Below are positions 8,893 through 17,240 of a DNA stretch of 62,758 nucleotides, in pieces. A program made the position numbers and the translations under genes. This DNA is from VGWB01 sp964480945. Its GTDB lineage: Bacteria; Bacteroidota; Ignavibacteria; UBA10030. Each line of letters starts with the position of its first letter. Positions within the stretch are counted from its first letter, which is position 1. The notes under the pieces are model-generated. The model saw nothing but the letters and a program-made list of their open reading frames with translations, was not told the origin of the DNA and did no database searches. The stretch is from NCBI GenBank assembly GCA_964480945.1, contig CAYZRX010000012.1:1-62758 (forward strand). The letters run 5' to 3'.

Positions 8893-8985
8893 GCGCCCCT
8901 ACGGGGCTTCTCAATCTATTTTTTGGAGATCTACAAACATGACGCTCCTATCGGAGCTTCTTCAAAGTGGGCGAATTCCTACGGG
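8893..8985. repeat. REP-like palindromic intergenic repeat
   Basis: Three related hairpin cores lie in about 90 bp: GCCCCTACGGGGC, GCTCCTATCGGAGC and a CCTACGGGA half, linked by TTTTGGAGATCTACAAACATG. The same layout (CCCNNNAGGGAC plus an AT-rich linker) returns at 47098-47190. The spacer 8862-9114 holds no gene. Confidence 0.55.
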
Positions 8986-9114
8986 ACACGCCTGTCGTCC
9001 CGCGAGGACGCAATCTCTATGGACAAGAAATGAGGCAAACGAAAAGCCCCGTCGAGGACGATGAGTGGTTTTTTGTGTAACCTCAGCCATCAACAAAAAG
9101 CAAACGACTGATCC

Positions 9115-9897
9115 ATGATGAAACGCTCAAAGGTACCACAGCCGACACTTGCACGGAATGTGCAGGACGGAGTTCTGATAACAACGAAGGACCTGGAAAA
9201 GATCTACCCGCTGGGATTGACCACGCTGAAGGCGTTGGATCGGATCAGTTTTTCCGTCCAGCGGGGTGAGTTCGTCGGGCTTGTCGGGCCGAGCGGCTCA
9301 GGCAAAACGACGCTGCTGAATATCATCGGCTCTCTCGACGCGCCGACCAGCGGGAGTGCCGAGGTGTTGGGGGAGAAGATAGAATCGCTCTCGCATAAGG
9401 AGGCCGCGAAGCTGCGCAATGAGCACATCGGTTTCATCTTCCAGACCTTCAATCTGCTCCCGGTTTATACGGTGTTTGAGAATGTCGAGTTCCCCTTGCT
9501 CCTGCAGGGGATCGATTCTTCCCGGAGAACGAAACTGGTCATGGACGCCCTGGAATGGGTGGGATTGGCTGACCGTGCCGAATCGAAGCCAGCGCAGCTC
9601 TCCGGCGGACAGAGCCAGCGCGTAGCCATCGCCAGGGCGATCGTCAAGAAGCCGGAACTTGTGCTTGCGGACGAGCCGACCGCCAATCTCGATGCGGCGA
9701 ACTCGCACAACATCATGAAGACCATGGTGGAATTGAACAGGGGACTCAACGCGACCTTCGTCTTTGCCACCCACGACGAAAAGGTGATCACCTACCTCAG
9801 GAGGAAGATCACGCTCGTCGATGGGAGAATCGCGAACGACGAGGTTCTCAAACAGTCCGCCCGGAAGGTCAGATCGGGCCGGAAATCGCGAAGGTGA
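9115..9897 (+). CDS. ABC transporter ATP-binding protein, LolD/MacB type
   Basis: 260 residues. Walker A GPSGSGKTT (58-66), Q-loop FQTFNLLP, signature LSGGQSQRVAIARA, Walker B LVLADEPTANLD and the H-loop in FATHDEK are all intact. LolD-type ATPases power extraction of lipoproteins or substrates from the inner membrane rather than transport through a channel. It overlaps or abuts two FtsX-like permeases and a LolA-like protein, so the four genes form one export machine. Confidence 0.93.
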   Translation: MMKRSKVPQPTLARNVQDGVLITTKDLEKIYPLGLTTLKALDRISFSVQRGEFVGLVGPSGSGKTTLLNIIGSLDAPTSGSAEVLGEKIESLSHKEAAKLRNEHIGFIFQTFNLLPVYTVFENVEFPLLLQGIDSSRRTKLVMDALEWVGLADRAESKPAQLSGGQSQRVAIARAIVKKPELVLADEPTANLDAANSHNIMKTMVELNRGLNATFVFATHDEKVITYLRRKITLVDGRIANDEVLKQSARKVRSGRKSRR

Positions 9898-9905
9898 GGC
9901 ACGAC

Positions 9906-11096
9906 ATGCAGACTCTCAGACTCGCGCTTCGAAATATCCTGGGTGCAGGCCTCCGGACGTGGCTCAACGTCATAGCGCTCTCTTTCTCGTTCTTCGTCAT
10001 CATCTTCTTGCAGGGCTTCTATCAAGGAATGAACGATCAAGTGGAACGAGCGACGATCGATGGGCTCTACGGGGGCGGGCAATACTGGCAGGAACGCTAT
10101 GACCCGTACGATCCGCTGACGCTTGAGGACGCTCACGCCCTCCTTCCTCAGCAGCTTCAGACTCTGGTCGACAAGTCGGAAGCGACGCCGATTCTGATTC
10201 ACCTGGCATCGATCTACCCCGGGGGGAGATTCCAGTCTGTTCTCCTCAAAGGAATCGACCCGAGTCAGGACGTTGTATCGATCCCTTCGTCGCTCCTGAG
10301 GCCGTCCGGCGGAGTCGAGGGAGACGACGGGGGGATCCCGGCCCTCATCGGGAGCAGGATGGCGAGGACTACCGATTTGAAGAAGGGAGACGAGCTTACG
10401 GTCCAGTGGCGCGATGTCCACGGCACGTTCGACGCGAGGGATGTCACGATCGTGGACGTCTTCAGGACGACCGTGCAGGAGATCGACAACGGGCAGATCT
10501 GGATTCCGCTCAGCCGGCTGCAGCAGATCACCGGCATGCCGGGCCAGGCCACGATGGTGGTGGTGAAGAAGAATCTTCAGTCGCCGGGAACAGTCTCCGG
10601 GTGGGATTTCAAGAGCCTGAACTTTCTTCTTTCAGATCTCCGCATGCTTGTGAGGAGCAAGACCCTCGGCGCGAGCATCCTTTATGTCGTGTTGCTGTTC
10701 CTTGCGATGCTGGCCATCTTTGACACGCAGGTCCTCTCCATCTTTCACCGGAGGAAGGAGATGGGGACATTGATGGCCCTGGGGATGACGCGGACAAGGC
10801 TGATCGGACTCTTTACGCTGGAAGGCGCTCTCCACGGGATCCTCGCGGCGATTCTCGCTACGTTGTACGGGCTTCCGCTGCTCTGGTACGTCGCCCGGGT
10901 CGGTTGGGAACTGCCTGAAGCGATTGATCAGGTCGGGTTTGCGCTCGGTGAAAGGTTGTTCCCGGTTTACACCCCTGTGCTCGTCGTGGGGACAGCGCTT
11001 CTGGTCCTCATCGTCACGACCATCGTCAGCTACCTGCCGACGAGAGAGATCGCGAAATTGAAACCGACGGACGCGCTGAGAGGGAGAACGTCGTGA
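9906..11096 (+). CDS. FtsX/LolC-type ABC permease, first subunit
   Basis: 396 residues from ATG 9906, with GAGG six bases upstream; an in-frame GTG at 9894 overlapping the ATPase stop is the alternative. Topology is one N-terminal helix (WLNVIALSFSFFVIIFLQGF), a large periplasmic domain, then three C-terminal helices with the FtsX-domain stretch RRKEMGTLMALGMTRTRL, which docks the ATPase. This is the MacB/LolCE arrangement. It partners the ATPase at 9115 and the second permease at 11093. Confidence 0.9.
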   Translation: MQTLRLALRNILGAGLRTWLNVIALSFSFFVIIFLQGFYQGMNDQVERATIDGLYGGGQYWQERYDPYDPLTLEDAHALLPQQLQTLVDKSEATPILIHLASIYPGGRFQSVLLKGIDPSQDVVSIPSSLLRPSGGVEGDDGGIPALIGSRMARTTDLKKGDELTVQWRDVHGTFDARDVTIVDVFRTTVQEIDNGQIWIPLSRLQQITGMPGQATMVVVKKNLQSPGTVSGWDFKSLNFLLSDLRMLVRSKTLGASILYVVLLFLAMLAIFDTQVLSIFHRRKEMGTLMALGMTRTRLIGLFTLEGALHGILAAILATLYGLPLLWYVARVGWELPEAIDQVGFALGERLFPVYTPVLVVGTALLVLIVTTIVSYLPTREIAKLKPTDALRGRTS

Positions 11097-12367
11097 TCCG
11101 ATTCCTCCTCAAAGGCTTGCTCCGTGATAGGTCCCGATCGCTCTTGCCGGTCCTGATCGTCACAGCCGGCGTGATGCTCACGGTGTTCTTTCATGCCTGG
11201 ATAGGTGGGGCCATATCGATCCTGATCCAGTCAACGGCGCACTATAGCGTAGGACATGTCCGAGTCATGACGAGAGCGTACGCCGCAGAGGCCGATCAGA
11301 TTCCCAACGATCTGGCGCTTCTGGGGGCCGACACCCTCCTCGCCGGCCTGAGGCGGACGTTCCCCGACCTTCTCTGGACGCCCCGGATCAAGTTCGGAGG
11401 ACTTCTGGACGTTCCGGACGTGAAGGGGGAAACACGAGAGCAGGCTCCGGTGAGCGGGATGGGTGTCAACCTCCTCTCCGCGGAGAGCCCCGAATGGAGG
11501 ATCCTGAATATTCGGAACGCCCTCGTGAGGGGGCATCTCCCCCGGAAGCACGGGGATATGTTGCTGGCCGACGAGCTTGCCGAACGGCTCAAGGTATTGC
11601 CTGGCCAGACCGTGACGTTGATCGGCTCGACGATGAACGGCAGCATGGCGGTCGCCAACTTTACGGTGGCCGGAACCGTCCGTTTCGGCATTGCGGCGAT
11701 GGACCGGGCCGCGGTGCTCGCCGATCTTTCCGACGTCCGACAGGCACTCGACATGAACGACGCGGCAGGCGAAATCCTGGGCTTCTTCCCGGACGACGTC
11801 TACCACGAAGACCTGGCGAACCAAGTGACGGCGGAATTCAATGCCCGACAGGCGGGTTCGACGGACAAGTTCGCACCGATCATGGGCACGCTCCGCACCG
11901 AGAGCGGTCTTGCCGATTACTTGGATATCGTGGGGGTCTTCTCCGGTGTCATCGTCGGTGTCTTTGTGCTCGCGATGTCGATCGTGCTGTGGAATGCAGG
12001 ATTGACAGGAAGTCTCCGCCGGTACGGGGAGATCGGCGTCCGGCTGGCCATCGGGGAGGAGAAGGGGCATGTCTACCGCTCGATGATCGCCGAATCGCTG
12101 ATGATCGGATTCGGAGGTTCGGTCCTTGGCACTGCGATCGGGTTGGCCTTTGCGTATTATCTGCAGATCGTTGGCCTGGACATGGAGTCGATGCTGAAGA
12201 ACAGCACGATGCTGTTCACCGATGTCATACGGGCACAGGTGACGCCGTTCACGTACGTGATCGGCTTCATGCCCGGTATGCTCGCCACGTTCCTCGGAAC
12301 GGCGATATCGGGCATCGGCATCTACAAGCGGCAGACCTCACAATTGTTTAAGGAGCTTGAGACATGA
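11093..12367 (+). CDS. FtsX/LolE-type ABC permease, second subunit
   Basis: 424 residues from GTG 11093, overlapping the previous stop by 4 bp (GTGA). The same topology is seen: one N-terminal helix, a periplasmic domain of about 250 residues, and three C-terminal helices with RRYGEIGVRLAIGEEKGHV as coupling region. Two different permease subunits with one ATPase match the LolC-LolE-LolD heteromer. Its stop overlaps the LolA-like gene (ATGA), so translation is coupled. Confidence 0.9.
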   Translation: MIRFLLKGLLRDRSRSLLPVLIVTAGVMLTVFFHAWIGGAISILIQSTAHYSVGHVRVMTRAYAAEADQIPNDLALLGADTLLAGLRRTFPDLLWTPRIKFGGLLDVPDVKGETREQAPVSGMGVNLLSAESPEWRILNIRNALVRGHLPRKHGDMLLADELAERLKVLPGQTVTLIGSTMNGSMAVANFTVAGTVRFGIAAMDRAAVLADLSDVRQALDMNDAAGEILGFFPDDVYHEDLANQVTAEFNARQAGSTDKFAPIMGTLRTESGLADYLDIVGVFSGVIVGVFVLAMSIVLWNAGLTGSLRRYGEIGVRLAIGEEKGHVYRSMIAESLMIGFGGSVLGTAIGLAFAYYLQIVGLDMESMLKNSTMLFTDVIRAQVTPFTYVIGFMPGMLATFLGTAISGIGIYKRQTSQLFKELET

Positions 12368-13176
12368 GATATCTGTTCTGGTCTATCCTTGTTTTGTCAA
12401 TCGCAGCTGAAGGCATCCTTCACGCAGGTTTCACCGCGGGTGAAGGTGCCCTTCAAACCGGCTTAGCCGAAGACGAAGGACACTTTCAACAGCGCTCACT
12501 TTCAGGGGATGAGATCCTGACCCGGGTGGACCAGAACATGTTTTCGGAGAACAAGATCGTCGTCTCGCGCATGATTATTCATGGTGAGCGTGAGAGCCGG
12601 AGCGTGGAAGCGAAGTCGTGGCAGCGGGGCACCAGCGAAGCGTTCACAGAGTTTCTCGCTCCCGCTCGCGAGAAGGGAACAAAGATGCTAAAACTGAGCG
12701 ACATGCTCTGGACCTATTTTCCCTCCACCGACCGGACGATTCTTATCTCCGGACAGATGCTGCGCCAATCCATTATGGGTTCGGATCTTTCGTACGAGGA
12801 CATGATGGAGGACCCGCATTTGCCGCATCTGTATTCGGCGAAGATTTCCTCAGAAGAGAATATGAACGGACGTTCCTGCTGGGTTTTGGACCTCTCAGCA
12901 AAGAAGGAAGACATCGCTTATCATAGCCGAAAGATCTGGGTCGACAAAGCACGCTACGTCATTCTGAAAGAAAATCTCTACGCCAAGAGCGGCAAGCTCC
13001 TCAAGACGATGGATGTCCGTGAAGTGATGAAGGTCCAGGATCGGTGGATTGCGAAATCGGTTTTGTACAAAGACGTCCTCAAAGAAGGGAAAGGGACGGA
13101 GTTTTTCGTCGACTCCATCAAGCTTGACGCCAAGATACCGGACTATCTCTTCTCAAAGGCCGCACTGCGGCGGTGA
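12364..13176 (+). CDS. Outer-membrane lipoprotein-sorting (LolA-like, PF17131-type) protein
   Basis: 270 residues with a signal peptide. The conserved block MLWTYFPSTDRTILIS, the phrase GSDLSYEDMMEDP and the later WVLDLSAKK resemble the LolA-like family that is habitually encoded with LolD/FtsX genes. It would receive a lipoprotein or lipid-like cargo in the periplasm. Residues about 20-43 hold an imperfectly repeated segment (HAGFTAGEG, TGLAEDEG) that looks like a local expansion just after the signal peptide. A terminator follows. Confidence 0.88.
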   Translation: MRYLFWSILVLSIAAEGILHAGFTAGEGALQTGLAEDEGHFQQRSLSGDEILTRVDQNMFSENKIVVSRMIIHGERESRSVEAKSWQRGTSEAFTEFLAPAREKGTKMLKLSDMLWTYFPSTDRTILISGQMLRQSIMGSDLSYEDMMEDPHLPHLYSAKISSEENMNGRSCWVLDLSAKKEDIAYHSRKIWVDKARYVILKENLYAKSGKLLKTMDVREVMKVQDRWIAKSVLYKDVLKEGKGTEFFVDSIKLDAKIPDYLFSKAALRR

Positions 13177-13186
13177 GGCTAGGGAA

Positions 13187-13222
13187 AGTCCCACGCACCT
13201 TCGAGGTGCGTGGGACTACTTT
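13187..13222. terminator. Bidirectional terminator between convergent genes (family A)
   Basis: 14-bp perfect stem (13187-13200 with 13204-13217) around TCG. It lies between the converging LolA-like gene and the membrane protein at 13228 and shares its core with 5556 and 13942. Confidence 0.8.
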
Positions 13223-13227
13223 AAGCG

Positions 13228-13788
13228 CTATCCCGGCCACAGCCATCCAAATGTTCCCGCCGTGAAGAGTGCGTAGATCAATCCGTCCAGCGTCGCTTTG
13301 AATGTTGTGCTCCACGAGCGGCCGTACCAGATCGACATCTGCCAGAGGGCGAGGGAGTATCCAACGAACGAGACGGTTCCGACGAACCGGAACACCTGCA
13401 GGTACGGCGCGCCGGCGGGAAGCGCGCGGCTCGCAATATAGGCCGCGAAGATTGCAACGACGATGGAGTAGAGGAACCAGGTGACGAAACTCTTTCCCAT
13501 CGACGTCGGTCCGTTCGGGAGCACCGTGAAGACGATCTTCGGGCCCTTCTTCAACTTCGCGTTGAACTCGGGCGAACGCATCTCTTGTGTGGTCGACGCC
13601 CGCGGCACCATGTAGTCTCCCGGAGGGATGTTGAGAGGACGAAGCGCATCCATCACCTTGTCCTCGTCCTCCATTCTTGGATATTCGTTCTTGTGCCACG
13701 GGGTCACCATGTGAATGATCGAGCTTACAATGAACACGATGACGGCCGACAGCAGGATCGGAAGCCAGAGCTCGAAGAGTCCGACCAT
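13228..13788 (-). CDS. Conserved membrane protein of unknown function
   Basis: 186 residues on the minus strand; AAGGAG lies just before the start codon. One N-terminal helix (LPILLSAVIVFIVSSIIHMV) is followed by a soluble loop of about 75 residues with DVMDALRPLNIPPGDYMVP-like sequence, then two or three helices (SFVTWFLYSIVVAIFAAYIA and following). I recognise the general pattern as a conserved bacterial hypothetical but cannot give a function. It stands alone, convergent with the export operon. Confidence 0.7.
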   Translation of the reverse strand: MVGLFELWLPILLSAVIVFIVSSIIHMVTPWHKNEYPRMEDEDKVMDALRPLNIPPGDYMVPRASTTQEMRSPEFNAKLKKGPKIVFTVLPNGPTSMGKSFVTWFLYSIVVAIFAAYIASRALPAGAPYLQVFRFVGTVSFVGYSLALWQMSIWYGRSWSTTFKATLDGLIYALFTAGTFGWLWPG

Positions 13789-13941
13789 GACGGTACTCCT
13801 TACGTTGTGGTGGTTGATGGACCGCAGGCTACGCAGATCGCGGTGAATCTGGCAGAATTCGGGTGACGGAGCAAGGTATTCGTTTCACCTCCCAAGGTGC
13901 TGACTAACTGAACACCGGTCGATTGTGAGGTAGTTCCTTGG

Positions 13942-13978
13942 AAGGTCCCACGCACCTTCAAAGTGCGTGGGACCTTCT
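13942..13978. terminator. Hairpin terminator (family A)
   Basis: AAGGTCCCACGCAC pairs with GTGCGTGGGACCTT around a short loop. It belongs to the same family as 5556 and 13187 but stands upstream of the membrane protein gene and just before the tRNA promoter, insulating the two. Confidence 0.65.
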
Positions 13979-14005
13979 CTCTGCCGATCGCTTCGCACTT
14001 TGTTA

Positions 14006-14034
14006 TTGCCCTGTGGGCGTTTTTTTGCTATATT
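14006..14034 (+). promoter_or_regulatory. Promoter of the tRNA-Thr locus
   Basis: TTGCCC (14006-14011), 17-bp spacer, TATATT (14029-14034), 13 bp before the first tRNA-like sequence. Confidence 0.65.
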
Positions 14035-14102
14035 TTAGGGTGATTTTGCTGAAGTAGCTCAGCGGTAGAGCAGCGGTTTCGTAAACCGCAGGTCGTGGGT
14101 TC

Positions 14103-14147
14103 TCCCTCAAGATATCCTTCCGGATTTCTTGAGGGATCCCTTCGGGA
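14103..14147. repeat. 45-bp palindromic insert in the T-loop
   Basis: TCCCTCAAGA (14103-14112) pairs with TCTTGAGGGA (14127-14136), with ATCC/GGAT pairing inside; it is followed by TCCC-TTC-GGGA. The insert separates TTC from AAAT of a tRNA T-loop. Its right end, GGGATCCC..GGGA, recurs at 14337-14350. Confidence 0.65.
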
Positions 14148-14244
14148 AAATCCCACCTCCAGTTCAATCGGGCAAGAGTTGTCGGGATGAGCCGTCCCGC
14201 CCATGGCAGGATGGGTTCTCGGTCGAGAAATCTTGAAAGGAAAT

Positions 14245-14316
14245 GCTGGCGTAGCTCAGCGGTAGAGCAGCGGTTTCGTAAACCGCAGGTCGTCGGTTCA
14301 AATCCGACCGCCAGCT
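14245..14316 (+). tRNA. tRNA-Thr(CGU), complete
   Basis: 72 nt. The acceptor GCTGGCG/CGCCAGC pairs 7/7, D-arm GCTC/GAGC, anticodon stem GCGGT/ACCGC with loop TTCGTAA (anticodon CGT, reads ACG), T-stem GTCGG/CCGAC with loop TTCAAAT, discriminator T. CCA is not encoded. It is the only intact tRNA of the cluster. Confidence 0.93.
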
Positions 14317-14350
14317 CAATCAGGTAGAAGTCGTTGGGATCCCCTTGGGA

Positions 14351-14552
14351 AAATCCCACCTTCAGCTCAGCGGAGCAGGTCGTGGATTCTCAGCCAGCCT
14401 GTCCGCCGGCTGTTTGGCGGAAGGTTCACTCGTCCCGTTAACGGGGCTTGTCCACCGGTCTTGTGGCGCCAGCCCGCCGTGCGATCCGGCGGGGATCCGC
14501 CCGAAAGCAATAACCGACATGGCGGAAAATCCCGCCTCCAGCTCAAAGGGAT
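14351..14552 (+). pseudogene. Broken tRNA-Thr fragments
   Basis: Directly after the outer 3' half, CTCAGCGG.GCAGGTCGTGGATTCTC repeats D-arm and T-arm pieces without an anticodon arm. About 130 bp later GGCGGA-AAAT-CCCGC-CTCCAGC (about 14521-14542) is another tRNA 3' end. The sequence between is rich in short palindromes such as CCCGTTAACGGGG and CCGCCGGCTG. Confidence 0.5.
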
Positions 14553-14601
14553 CCGGATCGTCTGAACGCTGATCCGTGTCGAGTTTCTTATCATCGAATG
14601 A

Positions 14602-14625
14602 AATCCGCTTGACGCGGATTTTTTG
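14602..14625 (+). terminator. Terminator of the tRNA locus
   Basis: AATCCGC pairs with GCGGATT across TTGAC and is followed by T residues, 25 bp before the next gene. Confidence 0.7.
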
Positions 14626-14645
14626 TTGCCCAGAATGAAGCCAGC

Positions 14646-15605
14646 ATGAATCTCTACGATATCCTCATCATCGGCGCAGGACCTTCCGGTCTCGCCTGTG
14701 CGATCGAAGCGAAGAAGGCAGGGATGTCGTGCCTCGTCGTCGACAAAGGCTCGATCGTCGATGCCATCAGGAGATTCCCGGTTGATCTCACCTTCTTCTC
14801 AACCCCTGAACTTCTGGAGATCGGAGGGCTTCCGTTCGTGACCCCCGGCTTCCGGCCGACTCGTGTCGAATGTGTCCGGTACTATCAATCCGTCGCAAAG
14901 TACTATCAACTACTGATCGCGCAAGGTCAAGAGGTCGTCGGGCTGAGAAAGGTCGCGGCAGGCGTTGAGGTTGCGGTGAAGGGATTGTCGTATACTGCCG
15001 CGAACGTAGTGGTCGCGACGGGATATTTTGACGGCCCCCGACCGTACGATGTCCCGGGGGCGGACCTTCCAAGCGTCATGCGGTATTACTCGGAGCCGTA
15101 TGCCTACGCGGGGAGGAACGTCGCCGTGGTCGGAGGAAAGAACTCTGCCGTCGAGATCGCGCTCGATCTGTTTCGAAACGGCTCGAATGTTACTCTGATC
15201 CACCGCGGCCAAATGCTGAGCGGCGGCGTGAAGTACTGGATCCTACCGGATATCGAGAACCGGATCAAATCGGGGGAGATCAAAGCTTTCTTCGAAACGC
15301 GCGTCAAGGAGATCCGGCCGGGATCCATTCTCCTCGAAGGGAAGCATGCACGGGAAATTCCGAGCGACTTCATATTCGTCATGATCGGCTACCAGCCGGA
15401 TACGAAACTCCTGCAAATGGCCGGGGTGGAGATTGAAGCGACGACTCTGGCGCCGGTCCATGATCCGGAGACGATGGAGACGAACGTCAAAGGACTCTAC
15501 ATCGCGGGCTCGATCGCTGCCGGCATATTCAACAACAAGATCTTTATTGAGAACGGCAGGCTGCACGGGAAGAGGATTGTCGAGTCGATCAGAAACCATC
15601 GTTGA
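14646..15605 (+). CDS. ypdA: YpdA-type putative bacillithiol disulfide reductase
   Basis: 319 residues. The N-terminal FAD-binding motif is IIGAGPSGLACAIEAKKAG, the second nucleotide site is VAVVGGKNSAVEIALDLFRNG, and the C-terminal FAD contact is GLYIAGSIAAG. It lacks the CxxC of thioredoxin reductases, and phrases such as FFSTPELLEIGG are typical of YpdA. YpdA uses NADPH to reduce the bacillithiol disulfide, or a related low-molecular-weight thiol. It is monocistronic here, between the tRNA locus and atpD. Confidence 0.9.
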   Translation: MNLYDILIIGAGPSGLACAIEAKKAGMSCLVVDKGSIVDAIRRFPVDLTFFSTPELLEIGGLPFVTPGFRPTRVECVRYYQSVAKYYQLLIAQGQEVVGLRKVAAGVEVAVKGLSYTAANVVVATGYFDGPRPYDVPGADLPSVMRYYSEPYAYAGRNVAVVGGKNSAVEIALDLFRNGSNVTLIHRGQMLSGGVKYWILPDIENRIKSGEIKAFFETRVKEIRPGSILLEGKHAREIPSDFIFVMIGYQPDTKLLQMAGVEIEATTLAPVHDPETMETNVKGLYIAGSIAAGIFNNKIFIENGRLHGKRIVESIRNHR

Positions 15606-15745
15606 TACCGGGGAAACATTCAGCCCAAGAGAGGCTGCAGAGTGCATCATCACCCTGCCCTTCATTGTTTCCAGTCTGTACACCGTCGAGGGAGGGGAGG
15701 TAAGAGGCACGGGTCGCGACGGCGCCTGTATGACACAGGCCATCG

Positions 15746-15774
15746 TTGATTCTGGGGACAATTTTAGCTAATCT
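15746..15774 (+). promoter_or_regulatory. Promoter of atpD
   Basis: TTGATT (15746-15751), 17 bp, TAATCT (15769-15774), 50 bp before atpD. The stretch CATCGTTGAT at 15741 repeats sequence at the end of ypdA (15597-15606). Confidence 0.55.
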
Positions 15775-15823
15775 TGAAACGCCTCTCGCCGAATCCGTAA
15801 CGATCTGAATCGAAAGGTAGACC

Positions 15824-17233
15824 ATGACCGAAGGCTTCATCGTCCAAATAATCGGCCCCGTTGTCGATATTGATTTCCCCCAAGGGAAGCTCCCCGCAAT
15901 CCTTAATGCAGTGAGGGTCCCAAGGACCAATCTCGACGGTGTTCAGGAAGACCTTATCGTCGAAGTCCAGCAGCAGCTCGGCGAGGACCGGGTGCGCGCG
16001 GTCGCGATGGATTCAACGGACGGGCTGGTGCGAGGGATGAAGGCGTACGACACCGGAGGACCGATCAGCGTCCCGGTGGGCCCCAAAGTGCTGGGTCGCC
16101 TGTTGAACGTCATCGGACAGCCGATCGACGGCCTCGGACCGGTCGAAGCGAAAGCGTACTATCCAATCCATCGGCCGGCGCCCAGCTTCGAGCAGCTCTC
16201 CACCGAGCGAGAAATGTTCGAGACCGGCATCAAGGTGGTTGACTTGCTCGAACCCTATACGAAGGGGGGAAAAACGGGGCTCTTTGGAGGAGCCGGAGTA
16301 GGCAAGACCGTTATCATCCAGGAATTGATCCACAATATCGCAACGCATCACGGCGGATATTCGGTGTTTGGCGGTGTGGGGGAGCGGACGCGCGAAGGGA
16401 ACGACCTCTGGCTCGAGATGAAGGAATCGGGCGTGCTCTCGAAGACCGCGCTCATCTTCGGTCAAATGAACGAGCCGCCGGGCGCGCGCCAGCGGGTCGG
16501 ACTGGCCGCGCTGACGACTGCCGAGTACTTTCGCGATGAGGAAGGGAAGGACGTGCTGCTCTTCATCGACAACATTTTCCGTTTCGTCCAGGCAGGTTCC
16601 GAGGTCTCCGCGCTCCTCGGCCGCATGCCGTCCGCGGTGGGATACCAGCCGACGCTGGGGACCGAGATGGGAGAGCTTCAGGAGCGCATCGTCTCGACGA
16701 AAAAGGGCTCGATCACGTCCGTCCAGGCCATCTACGTCCCGGCAGACGATCTGACCGACCCGGCTCCCGCAGCGGTCTTCAGCCACCTTGATGCGACCAC
16801 CGTCTTGAGCCGGCAGATCGTGGACAAGGGGATCTACCCTGCGGTCGATCCTCTCGATTCGACCTCGCGGATCCTCGACCCGACCGTCGTCGGCGAGGAG
16901 CACTACGCCGTCGCGAAGAGAGTGAAAGAAATACTCCAGACGTACAAAGACCTGCAAGATATCATCAGCATTCTCGGAATCGATGAGCTTTCCGACGAGG
17001 ACAAGATCACCGTCGCCCGTGCGAGGAAGCTGGAGAAGTTCCTCTCCCAGCCCTTCTTTGTTGCTGAGCAGTTTACGGGCCGGCCGGGGCGGTACGTCAA
17101 GCTGGAGGACACCATCCGCGGCTTCAAAGGGATCGTCGAGGGAGAGTTCGATGACCTGCCGGAGGGCGCGTTCTGGATGGTCGGAACCATTGAGGATGCG
17201 GTGGAACAGGGAAAGAAACTGAAGGCAGCGTAA
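15824..17233 (+). CDS. atpD: F-type ATP synthase subunit beta
   Basis: 469 residues, full length. Walker A GGAGVGKT (about 155-162), the GERTREGNDL segment with the catalytic glutamate, Walker B LLFIDNIFRF, and the DELSDEDK loop that contacts the gamma subunit are all present. It is the catalytic subunit of the F1 sector at the inner face of the cytoplasmic membrane. Only atpC follows; the alpha, gamma, delta and Fo genes are elsewhere. That split atpDC arrangement is known from Chlorobi and related FCB bacteria. Confidence 0.98.
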   Translation: MTEGFIVQIIGPVVDIDFPQGKLPAILNAVRVPRTNLDGVQEDLIVEVQQQLGEDRVRAVAMDSTDGLVRGMKAYDTGGPISVPVGPKVLGRLLNVIGQPIDGLGPVEAKAYYPIHRPAPSFEQLSTEREMFETGIKVVDLLEPYTKGGKTGLFGGAGVGKTVIIQELIHNIATHHGGYSVFGGVGERTREGNDLWLEMKESGVLSKTALIFGQMNEPPGARQRVGLAALTTAEYFRDEEGKDVLLFIDNIFRFVQAGSEVSALLGRMPSAVGYQPTLGTEMGELQERIVSTKKGSITSVQAIYVPADDLTDPAPAAVFSHLDATTVLSRQIVDKGIYPAVDPLDSTSRILDPTVVGEEHYAVAKRVKEILQTYKDLQDIISILGIDELSDEDKITVARARKLEKFLSQPFFVAEQFTGRPGRYVKLEDTIRGFKGIVEGEFDDLPEGAFWMVGTIEDAVEQGKKLKAA

Positions 17234-17240
17234 GCTTCCT

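Larger units (their letters stand above)
14048..14367 (+). tRNA. Outer tRNA-Thr(CGU)-like gene interrupted in the T-loop
   Basis: The 5' part (14048-14102) is a tRNA with acceptor GCTGAAG, a normal D-arm, an anticodon arm with CGT, T-stem GTGGG and the first three T-loop bases TTC. The matching end AAAT-CCCAC-CTTCAGC-T is found only at 14351-14367 and pairs perfectly with both the acceptor (7/7) and the T-stem (5/5). Between them are 248 bp holding hairpins, a second imperfect 3' end (AAAT-CCCAC-CTCCAGT, 14148-14164) and a complete tRNA at 14245. Whether any product is made is unknown; it may be a relic of tandem duplication plus palindrome insertion. Confidence 0.5.

Noticed and set aside
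14003..14359. 118-codon minus-strand frame containing GFEPTTCGLRNRCSTAEL
   Set aside because: This is the antisense of the tRNA-Thr sequences; such phrases are a well-known annotation artefact.
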